This document shows positions 8,556 to 17,761 of a stretch of DNA of 64,000 nucleotides, piece by piece; position 1 is the stretch's first letter; each line of letters opens with the position of its first letter. This stretch comes from Pullulanibacillus sp. KACC 23026. Its GTDB lineage: Bacteria; Bacillota; Bacilli; Bacillales; Sporolactobacillaceae. The notes under the pieces were generated by a model, which made no database searches, was not told where the DNA came from, and saw only the letters and a program-made list of their open reading frames with translations. Location of the stretch: contig NZ_CP119107.1 in NCBI RefSeq assembly GCF_029094525.1, positions 2,852,001-2,916,000 on the forward strand. The letters run 5' to 3'. The translations under genes were made by a program, and so were the position numbers.

Positions 8556-9947
8556 ATGACTGCTTTTATTAAAGTTCATAACCCAGCTAATGGTGAATTT
8601 ATACAAGAGGTTCCGATCAGTACGCAAGATGAAATTAAAAAGGCAATAATAAAGGGACATGGAAGCTTCAAGTCTTGGTCAAAAGTGAATGCTCATGAAC
8701 GATCAAGATTACTAAGAGAATGGGCACAAAAAATTCAAGAACAAAAAGAAGACATCGCAGTGCTGATGACCAAAGAAAATGGGAAACCTTTGTGCGAATC
8801 TTTGGGTGAAGTCGACTATGCAACGAGTTATATTGATTGGTACGCCGAAGAAGCCAAACGGATCTACGGTCGAACCATCCCCGCTTCCACTGAATCCAAA
8901 CGAATTATTGTCAGTCGAGTACCTGTCGGTTTAGTTGCAGCGATTACTCCATGGAATTTTCCAGCAGCTATGATGACTCGAAAAGCTGCCCCTGCTCTTG
9001 CAGCCGGCTGTACCTTTATTGTCAAGCCTGCTGAAGAAACTCCACTTACTTCGATTAAATTAATTGAACTCGCCCATGAAGTCGGATTTCCGATGGACGT
9101 TATCCAATATGTAAATGGTGATGGTAAATCCGTCGGTGAGCTATTTACGAGCAGTCCTTACGTTCGAAAAATAACGTTTACTGGGTCCACTCCTGTTGGA
9201 AAATCACTTATTAAGAATAGTTCAGACACGATTAAGCATGTCACGATGGAGTTAGGTGGACACGCACCGCTCATTGTTGCAGAGGATGCAGATATTGATT
9301 TGGCTGTGCAACAAACTATCGCAACGAAATTTAGAAACGCTGGACAAACTTGTGTATGCGCCAACCGTTTGATTGTACATGAAAGCATCGTTGAGACCTA
9401 TTCATCTAAGCTGATTCATGCCGTTAGTCAATTAAAGGTTGGCAACGGTCTTGAAAAGACAACCGATATTGGACCCATTATTAATGAAAAGGGGTTTAAT
9501 AAAATTGTGTCTCAGATTAAAAATGCAGTGGATCAAGGTGCTGAAGTTATGATTGGAAATCACTTTGACGCAAGCTCTGAAGACGGTTATTTCTTTGTGT
9601 ACCCAACAGTCTTAAAAAATGTCAATTCTTCTATGACCATCATGCAAGAAGAAACTTTCGGTCCGGTTGCACCGATTATAAGTTTTAACAAACTAGAAGA
9701 AGCCATTGAAATCGCGAACAGTACACCTTATGGTCTTGCGGCTTATTTCTTTACAAACGATTATCGAACTGGCACCTATCTTACTGAACATCTTGATTTT
9801 GGAATCATTGGTTGGAATGACGGTGCCCCATCTGGCGCACACGTTCCATTTGGCGGGATGAAAGAAAGCGGACTTGGCCGTGAAGGCGGACCAGAAGGCA
9901 TTGAATCGTATCTTGAAACCAAGTATTTATCAATTGGGAACCTATAA
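8556..9947 (+). CDS. gabD: Succinate-semialdehyde dehydrogenase (aldehyde dehydrogenase family)
   Basis: NAD(P)-dependent aldehyde dehydrogenase that oxidises succinate semialdehyde to succinate, completing the GABA shunt into the citric acid cycle. Landmarks are [22 protein letters not shown] (broken here as the ITPWNFP and APALAAG parts of the coenzyme fold), the catalytic glutamate in MELGGHAP (about residue 232), the catalytic cysteine in GQTCVCANR (about 266) and [15 protein letters not shown] near the end. The vicinal Cys pair CVC is seen in other succinate-semialdehyde dehydrogenases. The 463-residue length is normal, and the start has GAGGAG upstream. It follows gabT in one operon. 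A glutarate-semialdehyde role is the alternative if the pathway handles C5 compounds. Confidence 0.92.
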   Translation: MTAFIKVHNPANGEFIQEVPISTQDEIKKAIIKGHGSFKSWSKVNAHERSRLLREWAQKIQEQKEDIAVLMTKENGKPLCESLGEVDYATSYIDWYAEEAKRIYGRTIPASTESKRIIVSRVPVGLVAAITPWNFPAAMMTRKAAPALAAGCTFIVKPAEETPLTSIKLIELAHEVGFPMDVIQYVNGDGKSVGELFTSSPYVRKITFTGSTPVGKSLIKNSSDTIKHVTMELGGHAPLIVAEDADIDLAVQQTIATKFRNAGQTCVCANRLIVHESIVETYSSKLIHAVSQLKVGNGLEKTTDIGPIINEKGFNKIVSQIKNAVDQGAEVMIGNHFDASSEDGYFFVYPTVLKNVNSSMTIMQEETFGPVAPIISFNKLEEAIEIANSTPYGLAAYFFTNDYRTGTYLTEHLDFGIIGWNDGAPSGAHVPFGGMKESGLGREGGPEGIESYLETKYLSIGNL

Positions 9948-10014
9948 TTATTCGTAGCATGAGAAAATCGAAAAGGAGGGAGTGGTTGATCAAACTCCCG
10001 TCCTCTCAATCAAG

Positions 10015-10043
10015 TAGCCCTTGGGAGTTTCACCCGAGGGCTA
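10015..10043 (+). terminator. Possible terminator of gabT-gabD
   Basis: TAGCCCTTGGG pairs with CCCGAGGGCTA (one wobble) around a 7-base loop, 68 bases past the gabD stop. There is no T-run, so intrinsic termination is uncertain. A second smaller stem (GGGAGT/ACTCCC) lies just before it. Nothing else is seen between gabD and 10197. Confidence 0.4.
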
Positions 10044-10196
10044 GTAATGTTGGACCCACATGGAAGTTTTTCAATCGAGATAAAGCAGGGATAAGAACAA
10101 TCGGCTTTTGGCTCATACCACGCAATATTCACTCCTAATCTAACAGTCCCTCAACCGTTTATACAATATGCTTAACATTAAAATTATATAATTTAA

Positions 10197-10660
10197 CTAC
10201 TTCTTTACCTTTACCTGACTTTCCGAAGTCGAAAATACCAATAACACACCCCTTTGTCCCAAATATTTGTACCAACCATGTGTGGCACCCATTTCTACCG
10301 TTACTCTAATTTCTACATTTTTAGGCAGTACTTTATAACGATCAGACTGTTTTTCAAAATAATCCCACGATGGAAAACTAACTACAGACACGTCAACCCC
10401 TTTTTGAGCTAAAACTTCTTTAGCATCGATTAATAAAGCTACCTCAGAACCTGATCCCATAATATTGCATCAGCGACTTCTTTAGATGAATTCGGGTAAA
10501 ATATAAGCCCCTATTGCCACACCTATTTTTGCCTTTTCAACGGTTTCATTTAATACAGGTAAATTCTGTCTTGATAAAATTAGCACCGTTGGCTGTTGGG
10601 TATTTTCAATGGCGCATCTCCAAGCATATACTGTTTCGCTGGCATTAGATTGTAAGGAGG
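10197..10660 (-). pseudogene. C-terminal remnant of a transketolase
   Basis: Two minus-strand pieces align with the end of transketolase: ASETVYAWRCAIEN and TVLILSRQNLPVL (family pattern ANETAEAWRYALE...LILTRQNLPVL), then GSGSEVALLIDAKEVLAQKG with VVSFPSWDYFEKQS. They are separated by frameshifts near 10490 and 10462; the linking frame reads SSKEVADAIL. The thiamine-diphosphate domains are wholly absent. It is a relic sitting just past the ABC permease stop. Confidence 0.8.
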
Positions 10661-10716
10661 CGGTTAATATGAATGACGACAAGAAAATGCTTTGAAAATA
10701 AAAATTACTAAGGCCA

Positions 10717-11508
10717 TTATGCATCTCGACGTTTTAAAAATACATAGGCAATGCCTAACACGAAAAAGACATAGGATGCAAGGCACACAGTAGCCCAAAT
10801 GGGTGACAAAAGTGAATGGTTAATCGCTGCAAGCTGTGGCTTTCCTGATAATTCTCCGACCAAGTATTGAATCGTGATCGATAATAGGCGAGTATTCCAT
10901 GGTGTTGGTAGATGAATAGCAACGATCTCAATAAGATATAAAAATCCAGCAATAAGCGTTGTAATCGCTCCAGCTGTCGATCTAAGAATAAAGCCAAGTC
11001 CCAATCCTACTAATGCAAATACTGCTCCACCGAGGCCAAGACATAGAAGAACTGGGATCTCTTGAGACAAGGGTGCCGTTAAGTTAGGAATTGGACGATT
11101 GCCTATGACCCAATGTGTACAAAAATAGGATGTGAAAATGACGACCTCCCCTACAAATAAGGAGACAATCATGACCACTAAAATCTTGGCCAACAGAAAA
11201 ACATGACGACGTGGAACAGCAACCAAACTCGTTGAAATCATCCCTGTTGAATATTCCCCTGTAATTGAAAGAACACCTAGAATTCCAAGACATAAATCAA
11301 CGACTAAAGCAGTGACTGATGCGGTTAAGGGTGTGACGGTTATGTGATGACGATTCATAGGCGTTGCCCCCTCCCACATATGAACAACATTCCACGCAAT
11401 ACATACAGATGCCACAATACCAAGAAGTGTGCAAGCGATGGTAAACCATGTCCATCGAACCGAACGCAGTTTTAACCACTCTGAAGCGAGGATGTCTTGG
11501 AATATCAT
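10717..11508 (-). CDS. ABC transporter membrane subunit (ABC-2 type)
   Basis: Membrane component of an ABC exporter. The 263-residue protein starts with the motif ILASEWLKLRSVRWTW common to ABC-2 type permeases and has six hydrophobic segments; GEYSTGMISTSLVAVPRR after helix 2 is a hallmark of this group. The start overlaps the stop of the ATPase gene by four bases (ATGA), showing translational coupling. It is the third gene of an operon led by a MerR-type regulator, so the pump is probably induced by its substrate, perhaps an antibiotic or peptide. The cargo cannot be told from sequence. Confidence 0.88.
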   Translation of the reverse strand: MIFQDILASEWLKLRSVRWTWFTIACTLLGIVASVCIAWNVVHMWEGATPMNRHHITVTPLTASVTALVVDLCLGILGVLSITGEYSTGMISTSLVAVPRRHVFLLAKILVVMIVSLFVGEVVIFTSYFCTHWVIGNRPIPNLTAPLSQEIPVLLCLGLGGAVFALVGLGLGFILRSTAGAITTLIAGFLYLIEIVAIHLPTPWNTRLLSITIQYLVGELSGKPQLAAINHSLLSPIWATVCLASYVFFVLGIAYVFLKRRDA

Positions 11509-12254
11509 ATTCTCCCATCTCCTTTTTCTATTTCGGTTCGATAGTCTAATGCGTTGTGGCTTAATTTCATATACACGTCTTCTAGAGACAAACCAGTTTG
11601 ATGTTGTTTCAGGAGTTGAGATATATTAGCATCCGCAATAAGCCGACCTCTTCCTAAGATAATGAGATGGTCGGCAGTCTTTTCCATTTCACTCATAAGA
11701 TGACTAGAAAGAAATACGGTCCTTCCTTCAGCTGCAAGCATTCGGCATAGCGATCGAATCCATCGCACCCCTTCCGGATCGAGTCCGTTAAGTGGCTCAT
11801 CTAAAATTAATACTTCAGGATCTCCGAGCAATGCTGCTGCAATACCTAAACGAGCTTTCATCCCCAAAGAAAAACGGGAAATTCGTTGACGACTCACCGA
11901 TTGTAAACCTACCTGCTCCAAAACTTCCTCAACACGCCTATAGTCAATCCGATTACTTCTTGCAATCCATTTCAGATGTGAAAAAGCCGTTCGACCACCA
12001 TCTATTGCAGTAGCATCTAGCATCGCACCAACTGTTCGTAATGGATAACGTAATTCATCGAAGCTTCTCTTTTGGATTAGCACTTTACCACCGTCTGGTT
12101 TATCAAGCCCTAGCACCATTCGAAGCGTTGTCGATTTCCCAGAGCCATTAGGCCCTAAAAATCCAGTAACACAGCTCGATTGTACTTTAAACGACAAACC
12201 ATCAACCGCCTGCTTACGTCCATATCGTTTTGATAAATTTTGCACATCAATCAC
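11505..12254 (-). CDS. ABC transporter ATP-binding subunit
   Basis: Cytoplasmic ATPase powering the ABC-2 exporter encoded next to it. Walker A is GPNGSGKST (about residues 34-42), the signature reads FSLGMKARLG, Walker B is VLILDEP and the switch histidine is in FLSSHLMSEM. The signature has LSLGM rather than LSGGQ, usual for the drug/bacitracin-type export ATPases (CcmA group). At 249 residues it has a short C-terminal tail. It begins 57 bases after the MerR gene stop and overlaps the permease start by four bases. Confidence 0.9.
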   Translation of the reverse strand: MIDVQNLSKRYGRKQAVDGLSFKVQSSCVTGFLGPNGSGKSTTLRMVLGLDKPDGGKVLIQKRSFDELRYPLRTVGAMLDATAIDGGRTAFSHLKWIARSNRIDYRRVEEVLEQVGLQSVSRQRISRFSLGMKARLGIAAALLGDPEVLILDEPLNGLDPEGVRWIRSLCRMLAAEGRTVFLSSHLMSEMEKTADHLIILGRGRLIADANISQLLKQHQTGLSLEDVYMKLSHNALDYRTEIEKGDGRI

Positions 12255-12310
12255 CGTTGTTACCCCCTTGATATTAGAAATACCGTTTATGTTTTCAGTT
12301 TTTACCCTTA

Positions 12311-13213
12311 CTACCGTGTTAACATACGAGTTAAAAAGCGCAGTCCATCTAATAGGTGTAAAATTTCCTTGGGGATGGTACCGTTTGATGTCACCTCGTC
12401 AGACATATTTAGTGAGCTTTGTAATTCGTCATGAAAAGACGAAATTAACTTTGGGGTAAGTGGTCCAAAACATCGAACCCAATTCCTTAGTGCAGTTTGA
12501 TAAGCCGTATCTTCTGGATTAAAAGCAGAGACCTTTTTTAAGGCTAGTGAAGCTTTTTGAAGGCGATCTTTCCATTCCTCCCACGACGCATCAGTAGTCA
12601 AGCCAGCTTCACGTGGTGAATGCGGAAGAGACATCGGATCGAAACGTTCACCATCTCGGGAACCCGTCCAAACAAATGTGCGAATGAGTTTGGCACTAGT
12701 TGATAGATTAACGTTTGATTCCGCCTTTTTGGCATATTCAACGAATGGTTCCACTTTCGTATCAGTTGATTGATCCAATAATTTATTACGCCACCATTGT
12801 TCTAACCATTCTTGACGATCTTCCGGTGTAGTCATCATCATCTCTTGTAAGTGATATAAGTGGGTCCATACAGCCTCTTCACCTTCACTTAGAGCATTCT
12901 CAGCCTCAACAATTTGGGATTCTAGTCTTTGCAAGCGATCTAGTTCTGAAACAACATAGGCATGACTAGCTGAAAGTACATCGGAAAGTGATAGTTTTCC
13001 GTCTAATAACTCTTGAATCTGATTAAGCGAAGCACCGACCCAACGTAAACCTACAATTTGATGAAGTCTCATTAAGTCGTCATCAGAATAGTAACGATAA
13101 CCAGAAGTTGCAACACGTTTTGGTGCAAGCAAACCACGTTCAGAATAGAAACGAATGGTTTTCACAGAAACGCCACTTCGTTCTGACAACTTACCAATTG
13201 TGTATTCTCCCAT
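12311..13213 (-). CDS. MerR-family transcriptional regulator
   Basis: Regulator with an N-terminal MerR helix-turn-helix (about residues 1-70: YTIGKLSERSGVSVKTIRFY and SGYRYYSDDDLMRLHQI), a coiled-coil dimer helix (about 85-130) and a 170-residue C-terminal helical domain that I do not recognise, presumably the effector-binding part. I set the start at the ATG at 13213, which has AAGGGG nine bases upstream; the ATG at 13222 directly abuts that site. It leads an operon with the ABC transporter. Its promoter (13235-13266) has the 20-base spacer with central palindrome that MerR proteins untwist, so the gene probably regulates itself and the pump. Confidence 0.88.
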   Translation of the reverse strand: MGEYTIGKLSERSGVSVKTIRFYSERGLLAPKRVATSGYRYYSDDDLMRLHQIVGLRWVGASLNQIQELLDGKLSLSDVLSASHAYVVSELDRLQRLESQIVEAENALSEGEEAVWTHLYHLQEMMMTTPEDRQEWLEQWWRNKLLDQSTDTKVEPFVEYAKKAESNVNLSTSAKLIRTFVWTGSRDGERFDPMSLPHSPREAGLTTDASWEEWKDRLQKASLALKKVSAFNPEDTAYQTALRNWVRCFGPLTPKLISSFHDELQSSLNMSDEVTSNGTIPKEILHLLDGLRFLTRMLTR

Positions 13214-13234
13214 AGTTTTCATCCCCTTGAAGTT

Positions 13235-13266
13235 AGTATATAAGTCTCCACTTAATGGAGAGTCAA
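13235..13266 (-). promoter_or_regulatory. MerR-type promoter with long spacer and palindromic operator
   Basis: On the minus strand TTGACT (-35, 13261-13266) and TATACT (-10, 13235-13240) are separated by 20 bases instead of 17. Within the spacer lies the inverted repeat CTCCA-TTAAG-TGGAG (13246-13260). Overlong spacers with a centred dyad are the signature of promoters activated by MerR-family proteins. It stands 22 bases upstream of the start region of the MerR gene. Confidence 0.75.
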
Positions 13267-13546
13267 GCCTTTTAGATAAACTACTATTCTTAATAAGATA
13301 ATCAAAACCACCCGTTTAAAAGATATCCCCTTCATTGTCAGCGCTTTGATATTTGAGATCAATCTAAAATTCCAGCGTTTTCTATAACCACTTCAAAAAT
13401 TGGCTATACAATTATAAAAGAATGACTCAATATCACTTCTCCCCTCTTCCCGTTTTTTCTCCAAATTCCTCTTTCATATACAAATATAAGGCATGTCCAT
13501 GTCAAACTATTAGATAAACTTTTGGTTATTCAACTTCTTAAATTAA

Positions 13547-13728
13547 GGCTGTTTTCGTAAACTTTGTTGTTTTTTTTGGCTCCAATAAGCTCGCTTTCCG
13601 CGGGCAATCCGTGAGCCTCCTCGGCAAAATACGCCTGCGGGGTCTCACCTGGCTTGCTATTCCCGCAGGAGTCTCGCCTATTTCCACCTATTTTTTATCA
13701 AATAGCAACAATCTTTTAAAAAAGAGCC
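13547..13728. mobile_element. MITE copy 1 (182 bp) with 8-bp target duplication
   Basis: A non-coding element of 182 bases. It begins GGCTGTTTTCGTAAACTTTG and its other end, reversed, reads GGCTCTTTTTTAAAAGATTG; 17 of the first 23 positions match between the ends. The perfect duplication TAAATTAA flanks it at 13539-13546 and 13729-13736. A second copy lies at 17762-17940 with its own duplication. The centre (13589-13678) is GC-rich and palindromic and recurs inside the IS1380 element at 41916. It encodes nothing and must be moved by a transposase elsewhere; an 8-base duplication with GGCT ends fits families such as ISL3, IS6 or IS1595. Confidence 0.85.
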
Positions 13729-13879
13729 TAAATTAAACATCCATTCACTTTTTTTCGTGACCCCTCTAGGCATCAGGAGTCCCCCACTCCTTTTAGTAGT
13801 TGCTGCCCGTTCATCAAAATTTAAAATTAACAATTTTGTGAACATTGAGCATAAACTATTGTAAGGGGGGGAGATTATT

Positions 13880-14098
13880 ATGACCGACTACAGGAAAATG
13901 CTTTTGATTCTTTTTTCATTTGCTTCACTCGCTTTTGTAAGCGGTTTTATCTTGTTTTTGTATTGCGTTTTTACCGGTCACTTCGAAACACAATATACGA
14001 TTTGCGACGTGGCCATGGGGCTTGGGGTTGGGAGCGGGTTTCTCTTTATTTTTGGCTCCATGATTGGGTCCATTTATTTAGGAAACACAAAAGAATAA
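13880..14098 (+). CDS. Small two-helix membrane protein
   Basis: A 72-residue protein with two hydrophobic segments (about 8-30 and 46-67) separated by a short loop with CVFTGHFETQYTICD, so a small integral membrane protein. A run of G (GGGGGGGAG) seven bases before the ATG at 13880 is a strong ribosome site. It belongs to no family I recognise. It stands alone, between the first MITE and a plus-strand terminator 300 bases downstream, which supports a real single-gene transcript. Confidence 0.6.
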   Translation: MTDYRKMLLILFSFASLAFVSGFILFLYCVFTGHFETQYTICDVAMGLGVGSGFLFIFGSMIGSIYLGNTKE

Positions 14099-14403
14099 AT
14101 AAATGTCCACCCTTATCGCCGGTTAGGGTAAATTGGTAAACGATGTACTTCAAAATCAAAAATAGATTTCACTAGTTCCGATCACGTAAAAAAAACGAAA
14201 AATAGGAATGGCGAAGCAGCCATTGAGCGATTACGGGTTTATTTTAAAGTCCAAGTTCCAGCATATTCATACCCTGAATTCGTAAAAATTCAATTAAGCC
14301 ACCCTCAAAGAATTCTTGTTATCCTCTAGTCTTTTCACTTGAGATAGCACAGGTTGCATTCTAGATTCTTTTTGAGGTTTATAATAGACACCATGACACA
14401 AAC

Positions 14404-14450
14404 AATGGCTTGTCAAACCAACATCTGTTTTGGCAAGCCATCCTTTTTTT
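14404..14450 (+). terminator. Rho-independent terminator, plus strand
   Basis: ATGGCTTGTCAAAC pairs with GTTTTGGCAAGCCAT (one bulge or mismatch) and is followed by TCCTTTTTTT. It faces plus-strand transcription, most likely from the small membrane protein gene ending at 14098. Between 14098 and 14404 I see nothing else. Confidence 0.75.
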
Positions 14451-14599
14451 ACAAAGAATCGACCCAAATTATCCAAATAGCCCCATTTCTTTCTTCAACG
14501 ATCAACTGTGTTATTCAATACACACCATAATGGAATTTTATCAAACACTATTAGTTGAATGAATTCGTACAATGAGAGAGTGCTTAGTTAAAATTTCAC

Positions 14600-14990
14600 T
14601 TACCAATCTAAATGAATCGTTTCTCCTCTGTCAATCGGTACAATGGCACCCGTCATGAAAGAAGCTTTCTCACTGGCTAAGAAAACAACTGGGTAGCCAA
14701 TCACCTTAGGAAAACCTACGACTCCAAGTGGTGTGTTATACACCGCCTTTTTCAATGCGTCTTGTCGCTCAGGTTGAGTCATCGCCTCTAAACGTATTTG
14801 AAAATCCTTTGAAATTGACATCCCCAGAAGGACCGTGTTCACACGAATACCATCGGCTGCAAATTCTAGTGCTAATCCACGGATCATCGAAACAATCCCA
14901 CCCTTAGCGGCTGCGTATACGGAAAAGTTTGGGTGTGTTGCTAGTGCATGCACAGAGGCAATCTTGACGATGGCCTTTCCTCCCTGGTTG
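14600..14990 (-). pseudogene. C-terminal fragment of a short-chain dehydrogenase
   Basis: The minus-strand frame reads IASVHALATHPNFSVYAAAK, the segment of SDR enzymes containing the catalytic Tyr-x-x-x-Lys, then ALEFAADGIRVNTVL, FLASEKASFMTGAIVPIDRG and a normal end. The whole N-terminal NAD-binding half (Gly-rich motif) is missing; homology starts abruptly near 14990 with GGKAIVKIAS. The PG motif after RVNTVL is also lost (LLGMS). Without a cofactor site this cannot be an active enzyme. Confidence 0.8.
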
Positions 14991-15051
14991 TAGTAAGAGT
15001 TTATATATGAGTTTCCTTCCAACTAACGAGTAACGAAATATACCGTCTAAC

Positions 15052-15088
15052 AATAAAAAGACGCATTCCCTAATTGAGGAATTGCGTC
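15052..15088 (-). terminator. Terminator of the prs paralogue
   Basis: On the minus strand GACGCAATTCC pairs with GGGAATGCGTC around a short loop and is followed by TTTTTATTG. It lies 70 bases past the prs stop codon. Stem and T-run are both good. Confidence 0.8.
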
Positions 15089-15159
15089 GGGTTGTAGCAG
15101 AGATATAGTTAACAGAAGTCATTAATAGATTGGTATTCGGGTGGTGACTGTCACCCGCC

Positions 15160-16107
15160 TTATTCAAATAACTTACTGACGGATTGTTTGTTATATATTC
15201 TGGTAATGGCCTCACTTAATAAAGGCGCCACTGTTAATTGTGTGAGCTTATCCATATATTTGTCTTCATTTAGATGGATACTGTTTGTAACAACTAATTC
15301 TTTAACGGGTGATGCCAAAATTCGATCCACAGCTCCATCAGATAATACAGGATGACTCGCACTCGCATAAACTTCTTTTGCTCCAGATTTAAGAAGAGCG
15401 TTAGTGGCGCTTGTTATTCGAACGCCTGTGTCTACAATATCATCCAAAAGAATCGCTCTCTTCCCCTCAACATCCCCTAAGATATTCAAGATTTCATGTT
15501 CGTCACTTCTTGGGCCACGGCGATCAATAATAGCAATAGGGGCTTTTAGTCTTTCTGCCATCTGACGGGCATCCTTGACACCACTTGTATCAGGGGCAAC
15601 CACGATCACATCATTAAAATTCCTGCTTTTGAAATAATTGGATAATAGCGGAATCCCCGTTAATGAGTCCACTGGAATATCAAAAAAGCCTTGGATTTGT
15701 GGTGCATGAAGATCTAATGTGATGACTCTAGAGGCTCCAGCACGTTCAATGAGATCAGCAAAAAGTTTAGCTGTGATAGGTTCTCTTGATCTTGCTTTTC
15801 GATCCTGTCGACCATAAGCAAAATAGGGAAGCACAACATTGATTGAATGTGTGGAGGCCCGTTTCAATGCATCAATCATAATCAATAATTCCATTATGTT
15901 ATTATGTACGGGTTCATTTGTAGATTGGACGACAAAGACATCACAACCTCTAACGCTTTCTTCAATATTAATTTGGATCTCCCCGTCACTGAACGTTTTG
16001 ACGGAAGTGTTACCCAATTCTATTCCTAAATTCGACACAATTTCTTCAGCAAGAGGTCGATTGGCATTGAGTGAAAAAACTTTCAACTTATTATATGAAT
16101 CTGACAT
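15160..16107 (-). CDS. prs: Ribose-phosphate pyrophosphokinase, divergent paralogue
   Basis: Cytosolic enzyme that transfers pyrophosphate from ATP to ribose 5-phosphate, making PRPP for purines, pyrimidines, NAD, histidine and tryptophan. It keeps the class I landmarks [34 protein letters not shown] and [16 protein letters not shown]. The PRPP loop reads [11 protein letters not shown] instead of the usual DDIIDTAGT, and the flexible region has [13 protein letters not shown] instead of SPDHGGVTRAR, so it differs from the housekeeping copy usually found next to glmU in Bacillales. Start at 16107 because GGGGGATTTC precedes that ATG; 16119 lacks a site. It is monocistronic, with a SigA-like promoter at 16202-16231 and a terminator at 15052. 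Activity is likely but the loop changes leave some doubt. Confidence 0.87.
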   Translation of the reverse strand: MSDSYNKLKVFSLNANRPLAEEIVSNLGIELGNTSVKTFSDGEIQINIEESVRGCDVFVVQSTNEPVHNNIMELLIMIDALKRASTHSINVVLPYFAYGRQDRKARSREPITAKLFADLIERAGASRVITLDLHAPQIQGFFDIPVDSLTGIPLLSNYFKSRNFNDVIVVAPDTSGVKDARQMAERLKAPIAIIDRRGPRSDEHEILNILGDVEGKRAILLDDIVDTGVRITSATNALLKSGAKEVYASASHPVLSDGAVDRILASPVKELVVTNSIHLNEDKYMDKLTQLTVAPLLSEAITRIYNKQSVSKLFE

Positions 16108-16201
16108 GAAATCCCCCATTGGAAATTAATTTTTATTAATCACAACCTGCCGATCCCCCACATAGCGAGTTGACGAAAGAAAACGGTTTAAATTTAATTA
16201 T

Positions 16202-16231
16202 ATTATACATGATCATTTAGATAGTTTTCAA
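16202..16231 (-). promoter_or_regulatory. SigA-type promoter of the prs paralogue
   Basis: TTGAAA (16226-16231) and TATAAT (16202-16207) on the minus strand are separated by 18 bases, a good vegetative promoter, giving a leader of about 90 bases before the ATG at 16107. From 16232 to 16580 I see no gene and no riboswitch-like fold. Confidence 0.65.
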
Positions 16232-16581
16232 AAATATTAATAAGCAAAACGAATAATAGAAACCTTTTCTTGGGATTAATTTTTAAAATAGTCAAAAAGA
16301 TTAGATTCCATCCTATAATTAAACCCGAAATTTTAGATGTTTTTTATATGAGGGAACTTGAACCATCCTAAGTCAAACTCGCTTTTGTTCCGAAGTTACT
16401 CAGAAAGTAAATTCACACTATACTTAAACTAATATGTCACTGATACAATAAGCACAATGGTTAATTCATTTGTTTATAGCAGGACATATTACATCAGTCA
16501 AGACGAGATTAGTAACTGGTAGATCAGGAGTCAAACACAGTCGGAGTAGATTGGGAACATAGACTCTATCGCTTAATGTAC

Positions 16582-16610
16582 AAAAAAACGACACCTCCGC
16601 AAGATGCCGT
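16582..16610 (-). terminator. Terminator of the 159-residue hypothetical gene
   Basis: On the minus strand ACGGCATCT pairs with AGGTGTCGT, two wobble pairs included, then TTTTTTT. It starts 11 bases past the stop codon at 16621. Confidence 0.7.
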
Positions 16611-16620
16611 CCTGTTGCGT

Positions 16621-17100
16621 TTATTTCTTTTTACTATGTCTGAAGCCTTCTTCTAGAAGATAATCGGCAGCCTCTTCATAAGTACCGAACATACCTTCGA
16701 GATTTTCACCCGCATAGACATTCCATGTGTCTTCGCCCTCTTCAACAAGTGTCAACGTGTGCCCTTCCCGGTCCTTCCACGCTTCATTAACTAAACCTGG
16801 TTCTTTGGTGTCATCTTTTGGTTTTTCAGTACTGAAATGAATGGACTTTTCAATGATCGTACGTAGTTGTTGCTCGGTAAAATCGCGTATATTGACATAA
16901 CCGTTCTCATCCGCATCGTAAAATCTCAGATGAGCCGCATAGACAAATCCATTCCCATTAGGGTGAAGGTGGTAAACAATATTCTTTTTATCTAACACAC
17001 TTGCTTCATACTGAAAATTCACCCTGCCAAGTGAGACATCATTGCGCGTTAATTCAGGAAAAGACTCAATAATCTTTAATTTCTCTTGAAAAGATAACAT
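16621..17100 (-). CDS. Conserved hypothetical protein, 159 residues
   Basis: A soluble acidic protein whose family I do not recognise. It has no signal peptide or membrane segment. It reads as two parts: about residues 1-90 are alpha/beta-like, with NIVYHLHPNGNGFVYAAHLR and FYDADENGYVNIRDF, and the C-terminal 55 residues hold LTLVEEGEDTWNVYAG and TYEEAADYLLEEGF. GGAGGTACC directly before the ATG at 17100 is a strong ribosome site, a TATACT -10 box lies about 45 bases upstream and a terminator follows at once, so it is a single-gene unit. No function is proposed. Confidence 0.75.
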   Translation of the reverse strand: MLSFQEKLKIIESFPELTRNDVSLGRVNFQYEASVLDKKNIVYHLHPNGNGFVYAAHLRFYDADENGYVNIRDFTEQQLRTIIEKSIHFSTEKPKDDTKEPGLVNEAWKDREGHTLTLVEEGEDTWNVYAGENLEGMFGTYEEAADYLLEEGFRHSKKK

Positions 17101-17302
17101 GGTACCTCCGAAAATGTATGTGAGTTTATAACTTGTCTAGTATAGCATACCGAGATTTTTGAAGATACATACTTAAGAACACGCACTGATATTCAGAAAA
17201 CGATTGAGACACCCGTGAGCTCTCCGTTTTACTCAGTAACAATCTGAAAACAGATAATGGCAGTACGTCTTCAAGCAAAAAAGACTGAAGGAAATTCGGA
17301 TA

Positions 17303-17331
17303 TAAAAAAGACCCCTCTAATAAGAAGGGCC
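17303..17331 (-). terminator. Terminator downstream of the 48-residue gene
   Basis: GGCCCTTC and GAGGGGTC (two wobble pairs) form a stem on the minus strand, followed by TTTTTTAT. It ends transcription about 115 bases after the small membrane protein gene that stops at 17446; nothing else lies in between. Confidence 0.65.
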
Positions 17332-17445
17332 AAAAATGAGTTGTGGATAGAGGTTAGCGCGATCAAACCACTTTTTCCTTATAGAAGCAGAGGTATCTCA
17401 AGGAGTGAAAGTTGAGGATACTCACAAAAAAATGGATCACCTTCA

Positions 17446-17592
17446 CTAGTCATCAAATCTAAATTTTGGTAGAGTTTCTTCTTCATCCGTTTCAATTGAT
17501 GACACATTATTCTTTACCTTAGATTTTTTCACGGCAAATAAAACAATAATTCCAACCACGATAAGTATTAAAAGAATCACAAGATAAACCAT
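17446..17592 (-). CDS. Small single-pass membrane protein, 48 residues
   Basis: A short minus-strand gene with a start at 17592 and the ribosome site GAGGGGGCGC just upstream. The product has one hydrophobic helix (residues 2-21, MVYLVILLILIVVGIIVLFA), a lysine-rich stop-transfer segment (KKSKVKNN) and an acidic tail ending FRFDD, so it should sit in the membrane with its tail in the cytoplasm. Stop at 17446, terminator at 17303. I do not recognise the family. The ribosome site, membrane topology and terminator together support a real gene. Confidence 0.6.
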   Translation of the reverse strand: MVYLVILLILIVVGIIVLFAVKKSKVKNNVSSIETDEEETLPKFRFDD

Positions 17593-17761
17593 GATGCGCC
17601 CCCTCATAAATGATTTGTTCACTCAACTATATGAAGGGCTCAATTTGTCCTATTTATTTCGATTGTGTTAAATCATTGTAACGGAGGAATGACGGGAACT
17701 TAACTAAACCGTTCCTTCTGAATTTCTAAAGTATCACCGGTGATCAATAGTCTTTCTATTA

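Noticed and set aside
14294-14476. Minus-strand 60-codon frame
   Set aside because: It lies across the terminator hairpin at 14404-14450 and lacks a ribosome site.
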